64,000 nucleotides of DNA from Catenulispora yoronensis (GCF_039531695.1 NZ_BAAAQN010000010.1:62001-126000), one strand, 5' to 3'; positions 53,860 to 63,293 are shown, numbered from the stretch's first letter. Made by a program: numbers and translations. Notes: generated by a model not told the origin, from the letters alone.

Positions 53860-56790
53860 GTGGCCCGGAAGGTCGTCATCATCGATGATGACGAGCGCGA
53901 GGAAGCTGACGGTGCCCTCGCCTTGGACGAGCAGATCATCGCGTCAGGCGCATTGCTGGTGGCCCGACCCGCGGTCTTCCTTCCCGCCGATCCGCCTCGG
54001 CACGGCCGGGTCGCGTTCCTGCCGACCGACGATGCCGGGCTTCCCGCCCTGCCCACCGCCGAGGTGGACATCGTCGAGTACATCCATTCGACCAAGACGG
54101 GAAGGCCACGCAAACATCCAAAGATCGAGGTACGCACCGTTTCGGCGGTCTGCCTGCCGGTCGAGGAGGCCATCCCAGTACTGATCCATGCGCGCAAGCT
54201 CGCGCTCGACTCGCCGGACTCCGCCGTCGACCCCGCTGCGGTCTTCTGGGGCACCGCTGCACTGTTCGTTCTACGCCTTGTCGCACGCGGCCGGATCCTT
54301 CCGGGCGTGTCGCCGGCGGGTATCGACGCTTGGCGTGTGGGGCCGTTCGATCGTGAGGATGCCGAGCACCTGCGTGCACTGGCGGCGCTGATGCCGCCGA
54401 CAGCCCGTGCCGTCCCGCTACCCGACGATCGCGGCGATGTCCTGCTGCCGGATGCGGAACCCCTGCTCCGGGCGTTCCTCGACGCAGTCGCCGACATCCT
54501 GCCGCGTAGCCCAGCCGCCCCGGTGGTCGCCCGCAACAGCGGTGATGCGTTCACCGCGCTGCCCGCCGTGCACATCCCGGATCAGCGCCGCTGGGCGGCG
54601 GAGGTGGCGGCGGGCATCGATGTCGGGGCCCGGGTATCGCTGCGGTTGGAGACGCCCGGCGACGACGGCGCCTTCCGCGCGATCACGCAGCTCCACAGCC
54701 TCGCCGATCCGACCCGGGTCGCCGATGTCGGCGCGGTGTGGCGAAGCCTGGTCGCCGGATCCGACGCGGAGGCCGGGGCGCGCACGCAGATCGACGTGTT
54801 GCTGGTGCTGCGACGCGCGGCGCGGGTGTGGGAGCCGCTGGCACGGCTGCTGGCTAAGCCGGTCCCGGCCGGCCTCGACTTGACCGACGAGGAGGTCCAC
54901 GACTTGCTCGGCGAGGCCGCTCCCCGGCTGTCGGCCGCGGGGATGGACGTGCACCTGCCCAAGGAACTGGCTCGGAGCCTGAGCGCGCGTGCGGTCGTGG
55001 GCGCGCCGAAACGTCCCGGATCCGCTGCGACCTCGTACTTCGACGCCGACTCGCTCCTAGTCTTCCGCTGGGAGCTGGCCTTGGGCGGCGAGACGCTGAC
55101 CCCGGCAGAGATGAACCAGATTGCTGAGGCGACCAGACCGCTGGTGCGGTTACGTGATCAATGGGTGCTGGTCGACGAGGCGCTGGCGCGCAAGGCCAGG
55201 AAACGCGAGCTGAAGCCCCTCACGGCGATCGAGGCGCTGGGAGCCGCGTTGACCGGAGGTGCAGAGGCGGACGGGGAACTCGTCCCCGTGGCCGTCGACG
55301 GCTGGCTGGCCGATCTCCGGTCCCGGATCGCGGATCCCGCGGCGGTCGGCCGGGTCGTGGCGCAGCCGCCGGCTCTGCAAGCCACACTGCGTGACTACCA
55401 GATGCGGGGTCTGACCTGGCTGGACCAGATGACGGCGCTGGGTTTGGGCGGCTGCCTGGCCGACGACATGGGCCTGGGAAAGACGATCACCCTGATCGCG
55501 CTGCACCTGCACCGCCAGGCGGACGCCGACACCACACGCCCGACCCTCGTCGTATGCCCGACTTCGCTGCTGGGCAACTGGGAGCGGGAGATCGAGCGTT
55601 TCGCACCCGGCACTCCGGTCCGCCGCTTCCACGGAGTCGAACGCGACCTGGACGCCGTCGGCGGCAGCGAGTTCGTCCTGACCACGTACGGCACCCTGCG
55701 CGTCGACGCCGCCCGGCTCGGCGAGATCGACTGGGGCCTGCTCGCCGCAGACGAGGCCCAGCACGTGAAAAACCCCTACTCGCACACTGCGAAGGCTTTA
55801 CGCGAGATCGGTTCCCAGGCCCGCATTGCGCTGACCGGTACCCCGGTGGAGAACAACCTCTCGGAGCTGTGGGCGCTGCTGGACTGGACGACACCCGGGC
55901 TGCTCGGCACATTGCCGGCGTTCCGCTCCCGGTACGCCAAAGCTGTGGAGAGCGACCGCGACCATCAGACGACCGAGCGGCTTGCGACCCTCGTCCGGCC
56001 GTTTCTGCTGCGCCGCCGCAAATCGGACCCCGGTATCGCCCCTGAGCTGCCGCCGAAGACCGAGACCGACCACCCGGTGGCGCTGACCCGCGAGCAGGCG
56101 GCGCTGTACGAGGCATTCGTCCGCGAGATGATGGCGCGGATCCAGAACAGCACCGGCATCGAACGGCGCGGACTGGTCCTCAAGCTGCTGACCGCGCTCA
56201 AGCAGATCTGCAACCACCCGTCCCAGTATCTGAAGGAGAGCGCGAACCAGCCGCTCACCGGCCGCTCAGGAAAACTGGAACTGCTGGACGAACTCCTCGA
56301 CACGATCCTCGCCGAAGACAACGCAGTGCTCGTGTTCTCCCAGTACGTGACCATGAACCGGCTGATCGAACGGCACCTCGCCGCCCGCGGCGTCGCCACT
56401 CAGTTCCTGCACGGCCAGACTCCGGTGAAGAAACGCGAAGGGATGGTCCAACGGTTCCAGGACGGCGAGGTCCCAGTCTTCCTCCTCTCCTTGAAAGCCG
56501 CCGGTGTCGGGCTGAACCTCACTCGCGCCGGCCATGTCATCCACTACGACCGCTGGTGGAACCCCGCTGTGGAGGAACAGGCCACCGACCGGGCCTACCG
56601 GATCGGCCAGACCCAGCCGGTCCAGGTGCACCGCCTCATCACCGAGGGCACCGTGGAGGATCGCATCGCCGCGACGCTGAAGGAGAAACGCGACCTGGCC
56701 GACGCGGTCCTGGCCGGCGGCGAGGCGGCGTTCACCGAACTCTCCGACGCCGAACTCGCCGAGCTGGTGACGTTGAGGAGGGGACGCTAG
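53860..56790 (+). CDS. SNF2-family helicase
   Basis: A 976-aa SWI2/SNF2 ATPase. An N-terminal region of about 500 residues precedes the motor. Motif I is DDMGLGKT near residue 534, motif II 'LLAADEAQHVKNP' (DEAQ) near 629, motif III 'ALTGTPVENNLSELWALLDW', and in the second lobe 'AGVGLNLTRAGHVIHYDRWW' and 'DRAYRIGQTQPVQVHRL' near 910. It moves along or remodels DNA or DNA-protein complexes. The start is GTG with AAAGGAG upstream. TTA codons occur near 55150 and 55798. The SWIM gene follows directly after the stop. Confidence 0.93.
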   Translation: MARKVVIIDDDEREEADGALALDEQIIASGALLVARPAVFLPADPPRHGRVAFLPTDDAGLPALPTAEVDIVEYIHSTKTGRPRKHPKIEVRTVSAVCLPVEEAIPVLIHARKLALDSPDSAVDPAAVFWGTAALFVLRLVARGRILPGVSPAGIDAWRVGPFDREDAEHLRALAALMPPTARAVPLPDDRGDVLLPDAEPLLRAFLDAVADILPRSPAAPVVARNSGDAFTALPAVHIPDQRRWAAEVAAGIDVGARVSLRLETPGDDGAFRAITQLHSLADPTRVADVGAVWRSLVAGSDAEAGARTQIDVLLVLRRAARVWEPLARLLAKPVPAGLDLTDEEVHDLLGEAAPRLSAAGMDVHLPKELARSLSARAVVGAPKRPGSAATSYFDADSLLVFRWELALGGETLTPAEMNQIAEATRPLVRLRDQWVLVDEALARKARKRELKPLTAIEALGAALTGGAEADGELVPVAVDGWLADLRSRIADPAAVGRVVAQPPALQATLRDYQMRGLTWLDQMTALGLGGCLADDMGLGKTITLIALHLHRQADADTTRPTLVVCPTSLLGNWEREIERFAPGTPVRRFHGVERDLDAVGGSEFVLTTYGTLRVDAARLGEIDWGLLAADEAQHVKNPYSHTAKALREIGSQARIALTGTPVENNLSELWALLDWTTPGLLGTLPAFRSRYAKAVESDRDHQTTERLATLVRPFLLRRRKSDPGIAPELPPKTETDHPVALTREQAALYEAFVREMMARIQNSTGIERRGLVLKLLTALKQICNHPSQYLKESANQPLTGRSGKLELLDELLDTILAEDNAVLVFSQYVTMNRLIERHLAARGVATQFLHGQTPVKKREGMVQRFQDGEVPVFLLSLKAAGVGLNLTRAGHVIHYDRWWNPAVEEQATDRAYRIGQTQPVQVHRLITEGTVEDRIAATLKEKRDLADAVLAGGEAAFTELSDAELAELVTLRRGR

Positions 56791-58158
56791 GTGGCCACAA
56801 AGAGATTCGGCACGAAGGCCGCCGCCGGCGACCGCAGCAAGACGTTCCCATCCTTCCCACCGACCGTCGGCTCCCGCGGCGCCTTCGCCGAGACCTGGTG
56901 GGGCCGGGCCTGGGTCGAGGCGTTGGAGAACACCTCCATGGACTCCGGACGCCTCGCCCGCGGTCGCACCTACGCCCGTCGCGGCGCAGTCGAGCCGATC
57001 ACCGTCACACCGGGACTCGCCAAAGCGAAGATCCATGGCAGCGCGCCAAGGCCCTATTCATCATCGATCGCCGTAAAGCAGCTCTCGGACGCCGACTGGA
57101 ACCGGCTCCTCGACACCGTCGCGGCACGCGCGGCGCACATCGCAGCGCTTCTGGACCGCGACATGCCGCCGGAACTGGTCGACGACGCACAGGCCGCCGG
57201 GGTCCGACTGCTGCCCGGTGTCGGCGACCTGTCGCCGGACTGCTCCTGCCCGGACTGGGGCTGGCCCTGCAAGCACGCTTCCGCACTCTGCTACCAGATC
57301 GCCCGCCTCCTCGACCTCGACCCGTTCGTGCTGCTCCTGCTACGCGGACGCGGCGAGCACGAGCTGATGGACGAGCTTCGTGCCCGCAACGCGGCCGCCG
57401 CGTCCGCCGAAGCCTCCGCCGCGAACCGCACCGATCTCCCGTCGCCCACGACAGTCGACTCCCCCCACGCAGGGACGACCGGCAGGGAAGACGCAGCGGA
57501 CGTCTTCGCGGCAGCACCGGACCCAGCGACCGCTCTAGCCGCACTCCTCAGCATGGAGTGGGGCGTCCTGCCGGACCTCCCCGGGCACCCGCCGATCCTA
57601 GCGGCGTCCCGCGAACCGATCGGAATCGACCAGCCCGGCCTGGAGCTGGTCGCCACCGACGCGACGCACCGATCCCACAGTCTGCTGGCCGCATACTCGG
57701 CCACCGATGAACCAGCGCGGACCGCCGTCCTCCCGAGGCTCTCACCCTGGCAGGACGCCGTGCGCATGCTAGCCACACGCCTCGACGACGAGACACTGCG
57801 CGCAAGAATCGCCGAAGCCTACGCCGTAAGCGACACCGATCTCGGCATCGCAGCCCTGGCTTGGCACCAAGGCGGCCCGGCGGGACTCGATGCCCTGGAG
57901 AAACCGTGGTCCCCAACCGTCACACAGAAGGCCAGAGCACACAAAGCCCTGGAGGACTACGCCGATGGCGGTGAGCCACCGCCACTGCGCCTGTGGCGCA
58001 ACCGCTGGACCGCCGAGGCCGAAAACGTGCAGATCCGCCTGGGCGCCGACGGCCGCTGGTACCCCTACCGCCGAGACGCGGAGGACAACCGCTGGCGGCC
58101 GGACGGACCAGCAGAGATAGATCCGGCGGCCGCGCTGGCCACTCTGTTGGCCGGCTGA
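56791..58158 (+). CDS. SWIM zinc-finger protein, partner of SNF2
   Basis: A 455-aa protein whose start (GTG) touches the SNF2 stop codon, with GAGGAGGGG upstream. The SWIM zinc finger is 'CSCPDWGWPCKHASALCY' near residues 150-168 (CxCx6CxH). The N terminus has the 'TWWGRAWVEALE' motif common to bacterial SWIM proteins next to SNF2 helicases. The rest is helical, with a Trp/Arg-rich C terminus. The two proteins are expected to act as one complex on DNA or chromatin-like structures. Confidence 0.92.
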   Translation: MATKRFGTKAAAGDRSKTFPSFPPTVGSRGAFAETWWGRAWVEALENTSMDSGRLARGRTYARRGAVEPITVTPGLAKAKIHGSAPRPYSSSIAVKQLSDADWNRLLDTVAARAAHIAALLDRDMPPELVDDAQAAGVRLLPGVGDLSPDCSCPDWGWPCKHASALCYQIARLLDLDPFVLLLLRGRGEHELMDELRARNAAAASAEASAANRTDLPSPTTVDSPHAGTTGREDAADVFAAAPDPATALAALLSMEWGVLPDLPGHPPILAASREPIGIDQPGLELVATDATHRSHSLLAAYSATDEPARTAVLPRLSPWQDAVRMLATRLDDETLRARIAEAYAVSDTDLGIAALAWHQGGPAGLDALEKPWSPTVTQKARAHKALEDYADGGEPPPLRLWRNRWTAEAENVQIRLGADGRWYPYRRDAEDNRWRPDGPAEIDPAAALATLLAG

Positions 58159-58453
58159 GTTCGGGCCATGCAATGTCCCGGCGGCCGGCGGGCGAACCGC
58201 GCCGAAAGTCGACCCATACGCCGAATCGCCACCACCAATACACCACAAATCCCAGACCCACGACCTACGACAGGTTCGGTCGAGGCGTGATTCTCATCCA
58301 CCTTGAAGACAGAAAGGGCTTTGACCTGTAGGCCAGAGCCGCACACCCGCCGTTCGAAAACCTGCCCATGGCCACGAGGTGGAGCCTTATGGACTCACGC
58401 CCTTGGGCAGGATACGTGCGTCGACCTGCGGTTTTATTTGTAATATCAAAAGC

Positions 58454-58501
58454 GTGGAGCTGATCATGTGCTACTTGAACACCAGACCCGACCACACGTA
58501 G
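58454..58501 (+). CDS. 15-aa leader-like peptide, copy 1
   Basis: GTG-started frame encoding VELIMCYLNTRPDHT. A TAATAT hexamer ends seven bases before the GTG and no Shine-Dalgarno is present, so a leaderless mRNA is likely. It shares its sequence and layout with the frames at 60413 and 63820. A stable hairpin begins two bases after the stop. Too short for a gene finder, but the conserved reading frame argues for translation. Confidence 0.45.
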   Translation: MELIMCYLNTRPDHT

Positions 58502-58503
58502 GG

Positions 58504-58533
58504 GGTGCGGGTGGCGGAGCCCCCACCCGCACC
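58504..58533 (+). terminator. Hairpin just after leader-peptide copy 1
   Basis: An 11-bp perfect stem (GGTGCGGGTGG / CCACCCGCACC) with an eight-base loop, no T-run after it. It could be an attenuator or a terminator of a short transcript. Confidence 0.6.
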
Positions 58534-58701
58534 GCCTGCAGCGCAACAAACAATGAGGCGACATGGTCCGCGCTTTCGGCGGAGACACGTCGCCTGTCGT
58601 CGAGTGGAGATGCTCATCGCTTACTCAAACCCAACGGACCAAGTACACAACCAGCTCATGCAGATACAGCCAAGGCTGCGTTGAAGCAGCAGCGAGCTGG
58701 C

Positions 58702-59286
58702 TCAGCTGCAAAAGATGGGACATCTGCGCCGGATGGAGTGTTCTGCCGCGCGCAAGTACAGCGCGGTATGGAATGCCATACCGAGATCATCGCGCCACGG
58801 GCCTGTCGCAGTCACGTTCGCCGCGTGCCCACGCTCCTCGAAGTCCCCGAAGAAGCTGGTGAGCTGAAGGTTGTCGCAGTACTTCGGCGTCTCAGCAGGC
58901 AGCTCGATCGCGGCGGCGAGGCGCATCGCCGCCGGCAGCATCCGTTGCGCGCTCCGAGCCGTGGTGGTCTGCGAGTAGTAGTTCTTCAGCGGCAGGTCAA
59001 TGGGGCCTTCGAAATCGATCGGGACCAGTACGTCCCAGTGGAAGACCTCCACGTCGCGCGGGCTCAGCTCACGACGGCAAAGCTCGTTGAAGCCGTCGCC
59101 CGAGAAGATCAGCTTCTCCTCGAAGGCGTACCCGGTCCCGCGCGGCTGGTGCCGATACACGGGGACCTGGATTCCGTCGTCAATGCCCATCGCCGCGAGG
59201 GTCTCATCAAGCGTCGTGAAGACATCGATCCACGGGGAGCCCCCTTCGAGATGCTCGGAGTTCGCGCTGACCAGGTACACACCCAT
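58702..59286 (-). CDS. Hypothetical cytoplasmic protein
   Basis: A 194-aa protein of unknown function. The start at 59286 gives MGVYLVSANSEHLEGG and excludes an upstream extension with shadow-like composition. The protein is alpha/beta, with 'PWIDVFTTLDETLAAMGIDD', 'FEEKLIFSGDGFNELCRREL' and 'VFHWDVLVPIDFEGPIDLPL'. No Shine-Dalgarno is seen, and TACGCT ends eight bases before the ATG, so it may be leaderless. It is divergent from the toxin-antitoxin pair, with a 284-bp spacer. Confidence 0.7.
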   Translation of the reverse strand: MGVYLVSANSEHLEGGSPWIDVFTTLDETLAAMGIDDGIQVPVYRHQPRGTGYAFEEKLIFSGDGFNELCRRELSPRDVEVFHWDVLVPIDFEGPIDLPLKNYYSQTTTARSAQRMLPAAMRLAAAIELPAETPKYCDNLQLTSFFGDFEERGHAANVTATGPWRDDLGMAFHTALYLRAAEHSIRRRCPIFCS

Positions 59287-59533
59287 GACGGTGCAGCGTA
59301 GCCGGGTGCACCGACGACCGTGGCCACCGTACCGGTTGATGTCGACGGCCGGCTTGAGGCGTCGGTTCACTCTCCGCCTCATCTTGTCCAGCCCGATGGT
59401 GGCGGCCTCATCGGCGTCCGGCGGAGCGTGGAAGCAGAACCACCGGGTCTGCCAGGCCATGAAGGGATGGACGGTACCCGGGGACGTGGGCCTGGCGGCA
59501 GCGGAGTGCTGCGGCAAGGCTACGCCCGACAAC

Positions 59534-59563
59534 CTGTCAAAGTGCCCGACGGAAGCGTAATCT
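59534..59563 (+). promoter_or_regulatory. Leaderless promoter of the toxin-antitoxin operon
   Basis: CTGTCA (59534-59539) and TAATCT (59558-59563) lie 18 bp apart. TAATCT ends seven bases before the antitoxin ATG, so the mRNA probably starts at the ATG itself, and no ribosome site is present. Confidence 0.6.
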
Positions 59564-59570
59564 GTAGGGC

Positions 59571-59921
59571 ATGACCGCTGAGACCGCGGGCCAGCCGCGT
59601 AAGGCCCCCAGGAAGACGCATCCCCGCGGAACCCGGGAACCGATACTCGTACTGACCATGCGGGAGCTCGGCAAACTGACGGTCGAGCAGGTCAAAGAGA
59701 TCGATCATCCAGTTCCGGTCACCAGCAACGGCACCCCGGTCGCCTGGCTGGTCCCCCTCACGCCGGCCGAACGTCACCGCGCCGAGCTGATCGCTGCCGG
59801 CCGACTCGAGCCGCGACGCCGCGACGACCTCGAAGGTTGGCAGCCGCTGCCATCTGCCGCAGCCGGCGAGTCGACCCTCACAGAGATCCTGCAAGCCATG
59901 CGCGAACAGGAGCGCACGTGA
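59571..59921 (+). CDS. Phd/YefM-like antitoxin
   Basis: A 116-aa protein. The first 20 residues are Lys/Arg/Pro-rich. 'LTMRELGKLTVEQVKEIDH' near residue 28 and 'PVPVTSNGTPVAWLVPLTPA' near 48 form the Phd/YefM N-terminal fold that binds DNA and dimerises. The acidic C-terminal part ('TLTEILQAMREQ') should cover the toxin. It lies immediately before the PIN-domain gene, with GTGA overlap. Such antitoxins also repress their operon. Confidence 0.85.
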   Translation: MTAETAGQPRKAPRKTHPRGTREPILVLTMRELGKLTVEQVKEIDHPVPVTSNGTPVAWLVPLTPAERHRAELIAAGRLEPRRRDDLEGWQPLPSAAAGESTLTEILQAMREQERT

Positions 59922-60352
59922 TCTACCTCGACTCCTGCGCGCTGGTCAAACTGATCCTGTCGGAGAAGGAAACCGAGGCACTGACCTCATTCCTTGCCGA
60001 CCGACGCTCCGAGATGGTCAGCAGCCAACTCGCCCTGACCGAGGTGATCAGAGTCGTCCGCAGGTCCTGCTACGACCCCCAACGCCGTCTCGCCGTGGAT
60101 CCAGTGGTCCGCGACGAGAGGATCGCGACAGCGGCCCGCCTGCTCGATCGGATCGACCTCGTCATCGTGGACCGTGCCATCTTCACGGCGGCGGCGGCAT
60201 TCGATGACGACCCCCACGTCGGGTCCCTCGACGCCATCCACCTCGTCTGCGCCAAAGAGATCGGCGCCGCACTCAGCAGCTTCATCACTTACGACAAGGC
60301 TCTGGCCCGCGCTGCGGCCACAGCCGGGCTCCCACTGGAACAGCCCGCGTGA
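59918..60352 (+). CDS. PIN-domain (VapC-like) toxin
   Basis: A 144-aa PIN ribonuclease. Acidic active-site residues are visible in 'IYLDSCALVKL' (Asp-5), 'ALTEVIRVVR' (Glu near 42), 'GSLDAIHLV' (Asp near 105) and 'ITYDKALARA' (Asp near 124). VapC toxins cut tRNA or rRNA. The GTG start overlaps the antitoxin stop (GTGA), which gives coupled translation. A rho-independent terminator follows 13 bp after the stop. Confidence 0.9.
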   Translation: MIYLDSCALVKLILSEKETEALTSFLADRRSEMVSSQLALTEVIRVVRRSCYDPQRRLAVDPVVRDERIATAARLLDRIDLVIVDRAIFTAAAAFDDDPHVGSLDAIHLVCAKEIGAALSSFITYDKALARAAATAGLPLEQPA

Positions 60353-60364
60353 CGTCGGCAACGC

Positions 60365-60400
60365 AACAGGCCCTTCAGGAAGATCCCTTTAGGGCCTGTT
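60365..60400 (+). terminator. Rho-independent terminator of the toxin-antitoxin operon
   Basis: A perfect 10-bp stem, AACAGGCCCT / AGGGCCTGTT, with a 16-base loop, followed by TTAT. It is a textbook terminator for the PIN-toxin mRNA and lies just before leader-peptide copy 2. Confidence 0.85.
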
Positions 60401-60412
60401 TTATGTGGAATG

Positions 60413-60490
60413 GTGGAGGTGATGTTGTGCTACTTGAGCACCGCTGACCTGCTGGAACGTCTGGGAGTACCGCCGGTTCGCCCGATATAG
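60413..60490 (+). CDS. 25-aa leader-like peptide, copy 2
   Basis: GTG-started frame VEVMLCYLSTADLLERLG plus PPVRPI. It aligns with copy 1 (VELIMCYLNT) and copy 3 (VELRLRYVNTGDLL). A TTTTAT/TATGTG run lies seven to nine bases before the GTG and there is no ribosome site. It is the longest copy and ends 76 bp before the end of the convergent STAND-like gene. Confidence 0.45.
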   Translation: MEVMLCYLSTADLLERLGVPPVRPI

Positions 60491-60566
60491 GTCGCAGCGC
60501 GCCGCTGAGCGTCACTTGGACGTGTCCCTTGAGCGGCCCCGTCCAGCTGTCGCCAACTGCCCAGAG

Positions 60567-63293
60567 CTACCAAGTCCACCTCTGCCGGTGATCCTGTTTC
60601 CAGGAGGGAGCAGCAAGCTGGCCGTCGGCCTCGAGCCCCGAGTTGGGTAGGAGTCGCGATGCTTCCTCTCTCCCCATAGCCGCCCATATCTTTGACAGTT
60701 CCCGGAAGCAGAGGCCATCTCCCATAGCTATCCCTTCAAGTAGGACCTTCTCAGCTCCTGCCATGTCTCCCATTTCTTGAAACATCTCCGCGAGATGCAG
60801 GCAACTCGTCGCGTGGCCGAGACTTACTGCCCGCCGCAACAGCGCTTCGGCGTTTTCCACATCGCCAGCGGCTTCGGAGACATCCGCAAGGAACGCCAGC
60901 GCTTCAACGTTTTCCCATTCGATCGCAACGCTCTCAAGACCGGTCAAACCAGCATGAGTGGCGACTCGTCGCCACTCATGCACCAAGCCGATAAGCGCGC
61001 CAGCGTTGCCGTTACGCGCTGCCTGCTCGCAGAGATCTTCGGCACCAGACCAGGAAGCCTTGAGCCGCCACGCCGGAAAAAGCAGGGCGGCGCTATCGCT
61101 ACTGTCGATGACACGCCGCGCGGCCTCGAGCGCCTCATCCTCGTGGCCGATGCGGTGCAGCATCCACGCGAGACCGGCGACTTCGGGCTCTCGTCCGATC
61201 TCAACGGCGTATCGTGCCAGATCCAGGGCCTTGTCGCGTTCTCCGAGACGCTCGACAATTTCAGCGAACTCCGTGAGCGTCTGCGGAAATCCGGACTCCG
61301 CGGCAGCGATGGCGAACCGTTCAGCCTCCTGGACATCGCCCTCGTTGAACCGCATTACGGACAGTGCCCTCAATGCGAAGGGATTGCCTGCTTCGGCACC
61401 AGCCTCATATAGCCTTCTCGCGCCTGAGGTGTCACCACGGTGGTGAAGTACTGCGGCGAGCTCGACGACCGGATGAGTGTCTTTCGCCTCCAGCGACAGA
61501 CGGGCGATCCGCTCTGCCTCATCAGGATCACTCAAACGCGACCACATGAGGCTGGCAAGGGGCTGGACAAGACCTTTCCCTGCCGAGAGGAGCGCTAGTT
61601 CTTCGGCTGACTCGTAGTCACCGGCCTGTTCTCTCAGATATGCCAGGTCTTCGAGCGCCATGAGACTTCCGGCCTCGGCCAGACGCCAATGCAAAGCCTC
61701 GGCATCTTCCAAGTCGCCCATCTCCTGCCGGAGCCAGGCAAGGCCGGACAAAGAGGACGTACTACCGAGATCGAATGCACAATGGAAAGCCAGGGAAGCC
61801 AACTTAAATCGCCTGCCAGACTTTGCCGACCAGCCGAACCTCTCAAGCTCCCGCGCGACGACGACGTTGTTCTCCACTGCCTCCCAGAAGGAGTTAGGCG
61901 GAAAGTCTCCGCGTCGAGTCAGCCTTCCGTAGCTGTCCAGGTAGTCCGCGAGTTGATAGGCATCGGGAGTAGAACCCATCGCTCCAGGTACTGCTACGTT
62001 TGACAGCGGTGATGCTACGCCTCTGATCTTGGTGCGCGCGTAGATGAGAGCCTGATCGAACCAATCGGGATCCGCCTCCTTCCGTTCAGAGTCGCTTAGG
62101 TACCCGGGCGCCGCCTGCTTGAGAAAGGCCGCGGAAACCACGCGCACGTCACCCAGTCGTGCAGCGTCCATCGCAGCATCGATGATCGCGCGTCCGTAAC
62201 GCTGAGATGGCGAGGCGGCCTGTTCGTAGTGATCGACCAGCGCCGGACCCGCCGCAAGGGTCTGGGTGACATCGTCACGCATGCTGGCCTTCAACACGGC
62301 GTCCAGCGAGCGATCATGCTTCGCGGTCTTGCGAAGCACCCGCATGTCGCGCCCTGAAAAAGACCGCGGTATATCGACCGGCCTGCTCGAGGCCAGAAGC
62401 TTCCCTACGTGGCCGCCCTGCGCGAAGATCTCCCCATAACGTTCCGGCCATAGTGTCATGACGACAAACGCGGGCCCCGGCTGCTCCAGGTAGGTCCTCA
62501 ACGCTGCAGCCACGACTTCGCTGGAAAGGTACTCCTGAGCTTCGTCCAGCCACAGCACGGTTCGAGGGCCTGCGGCCTGCGCCGCGAGGACGGAGAGCAG
62601 GCTCTCTTGCGTCTTCGGGAAGATGAGGACCCAGTCAGGAAGCCTGACCCGAATTGCTTCGACGGCAGTCCTTGTCTTTCCGGTGCAGGAACCACCGCGA
62701 AGAATCAGGAGCGCAGCCTGGGCTTCGGCCAGTGCGGAATCCATTCGTCTACGAAGCCCAGCGTCGTGATCACGTTCGACGTATGTCGGCACCACGAACC
62801 GGCCGAGCTCGACCTCGCGTGCCGATCCCGCTACTGCGGCGTGAACGCCCAGTTGGGCTTCAGTCCAGTCAGCCACCAGGCGAGGCTCGTCGGCGAGCAC
62901 ATCAACCATTGCTGTCTGCCGCCTCGTCCGCAAGCTGGTTTGAGCTGCAGAAGCCTTGACGGCAGCTCGAACATCCGCAGCGCGCAACTGTACAACGGCG
63001 AAGTAGCGCTGCCTCCATGATTCGTGGTCGAGGGCCTGGAAATCTTCCACGTTCAGCGTCCGCGCCTCGAGGGCAGCTTTGCGCAGTGCGCCGACGAGTG
63101 CCAGGAACTGATGCTCCTGTTGGGGAAACGAACGGCCTTCAAGCCAGTTGGACACTGTAGTCGGGGCCACTTGGAGCGTTCGCGCCAGCCGCCTCAAGGA
63201 GCAGTGTGGGGCGAGTCTTGCCTGATAAAGCGAGTTCAGATGATGCACCGCATCGAAAAACGCTTGCTCGGCATCAACACTTTGCGAAGACAC
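60567..63293 (-). CDS. HTH-ATPase-TPR (STAND-like) protein
   Basis: A 908-aa protein. An N-terminal XRE-like helix-turn-helix is seen near residues 35-60 ('SLRRLARTLQVAPTTVSNWL'). A P-loop ATPase follows: Walker A GGSCTGKT near 201, Walker B 'TVLWLDEAQEYLS' near 250, and a 'PAFVVMTLWPERY' sensor strand. The C-terminal half is built of TPR/Sel1-like helical repeats ('EMGDLEDAEALHWRLAEAGS', 'HRGDTSGARRLYEAGAEAGN' and more). The GTG at 63293 has GGGGAG seven bases upstream, and a TTG at 63308 is possible. It is a regulator or signal-transduction ATPase. Confidence 0.88.
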   Translation of the reverse strand: MSSQSVDAEQAFFDAVHHLNSLYQARLAPHCSLRRLARTLQVAPTTVSNWLEGRSFPQQEHQFLALVGALRKAALEARTLNVEDFQALDHESWRQRYFAVVQLRAADVRAAVKASAAQTSLRTRRQTAMVDVLADEPRLVADWTEAQLGVHAAVAGSAREVELGRFVVPTYVERDHDAGLRRRMDSALAEAQAALLILRGGSCTGKTRTAVEAIRVRLPDWVLIFPKTQESLLSVLAAQAAGPRTVLWLDEAQEYLSSEVVAAALRTYLEQPGPAFVVMTLWPERYGEIFAQGGHVGKLLASSRPVDIPRSFSGRDMRVLRKTAKHDRSLDAVLKASMRDDVTQTLAAGPALVDHYEQAASPSQRYGRAIIDAAMDAARLGDVRVVSAAFLKQAAPGYLSDSERKEADPDWFDQALIYARTKIRGVASPLSNVAVPGAMGSTPDAYQLADYLDSYGRLTRRGDFPPNSFWEAVENNVVVARELERFGWSAKSGRRFKLASLAFHCAFDLGSTSSLSGLAWLRQEMGDLEDAEALHWRLAEAGSLMALEDLAYLREQAGDYESAEELALLSAGKGLVQPLASLMWSRLSDPDEAERIARLSLEAKDTHPVVELAAVLHHRGDTSGARRLYEAGAEAGNPFALRALSVMRFNEGDVQEAERFAIAAAESGFPQTLTEFAEIVERLGERDKALDLARYAVEIGREPEVAGLAWMLHRIGHEDEALEAARRVIDSSDSAALLFPAWRLKASWSGAEDLCEQAARNGNAGALIGLVHEWRRVATHAGLTGLESVAIEWENVEALAFLADVSEAAGDVENAEALLRRAVSLGHATSCLHLAEMFQEMGDMAGAEKVLLEGIAMGDGLCFRELSKIWAAMGREEASRLLPNSGLEADGQLAAPSWKQDHRQRWTW

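Larger units (their letters stand above)
58159..58701. other. Intergenic region with leader-peptide copy 1
   Basis: About 540 bp with no large gene. 58432-58450 is AT-rich (GGTTTTATTTGTAATATCAAA). It leads into the small ORF at 58454 and the hairpin after it. The right part, 58540-58700, has frames with shadow composition only. Confidence 0.6.
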
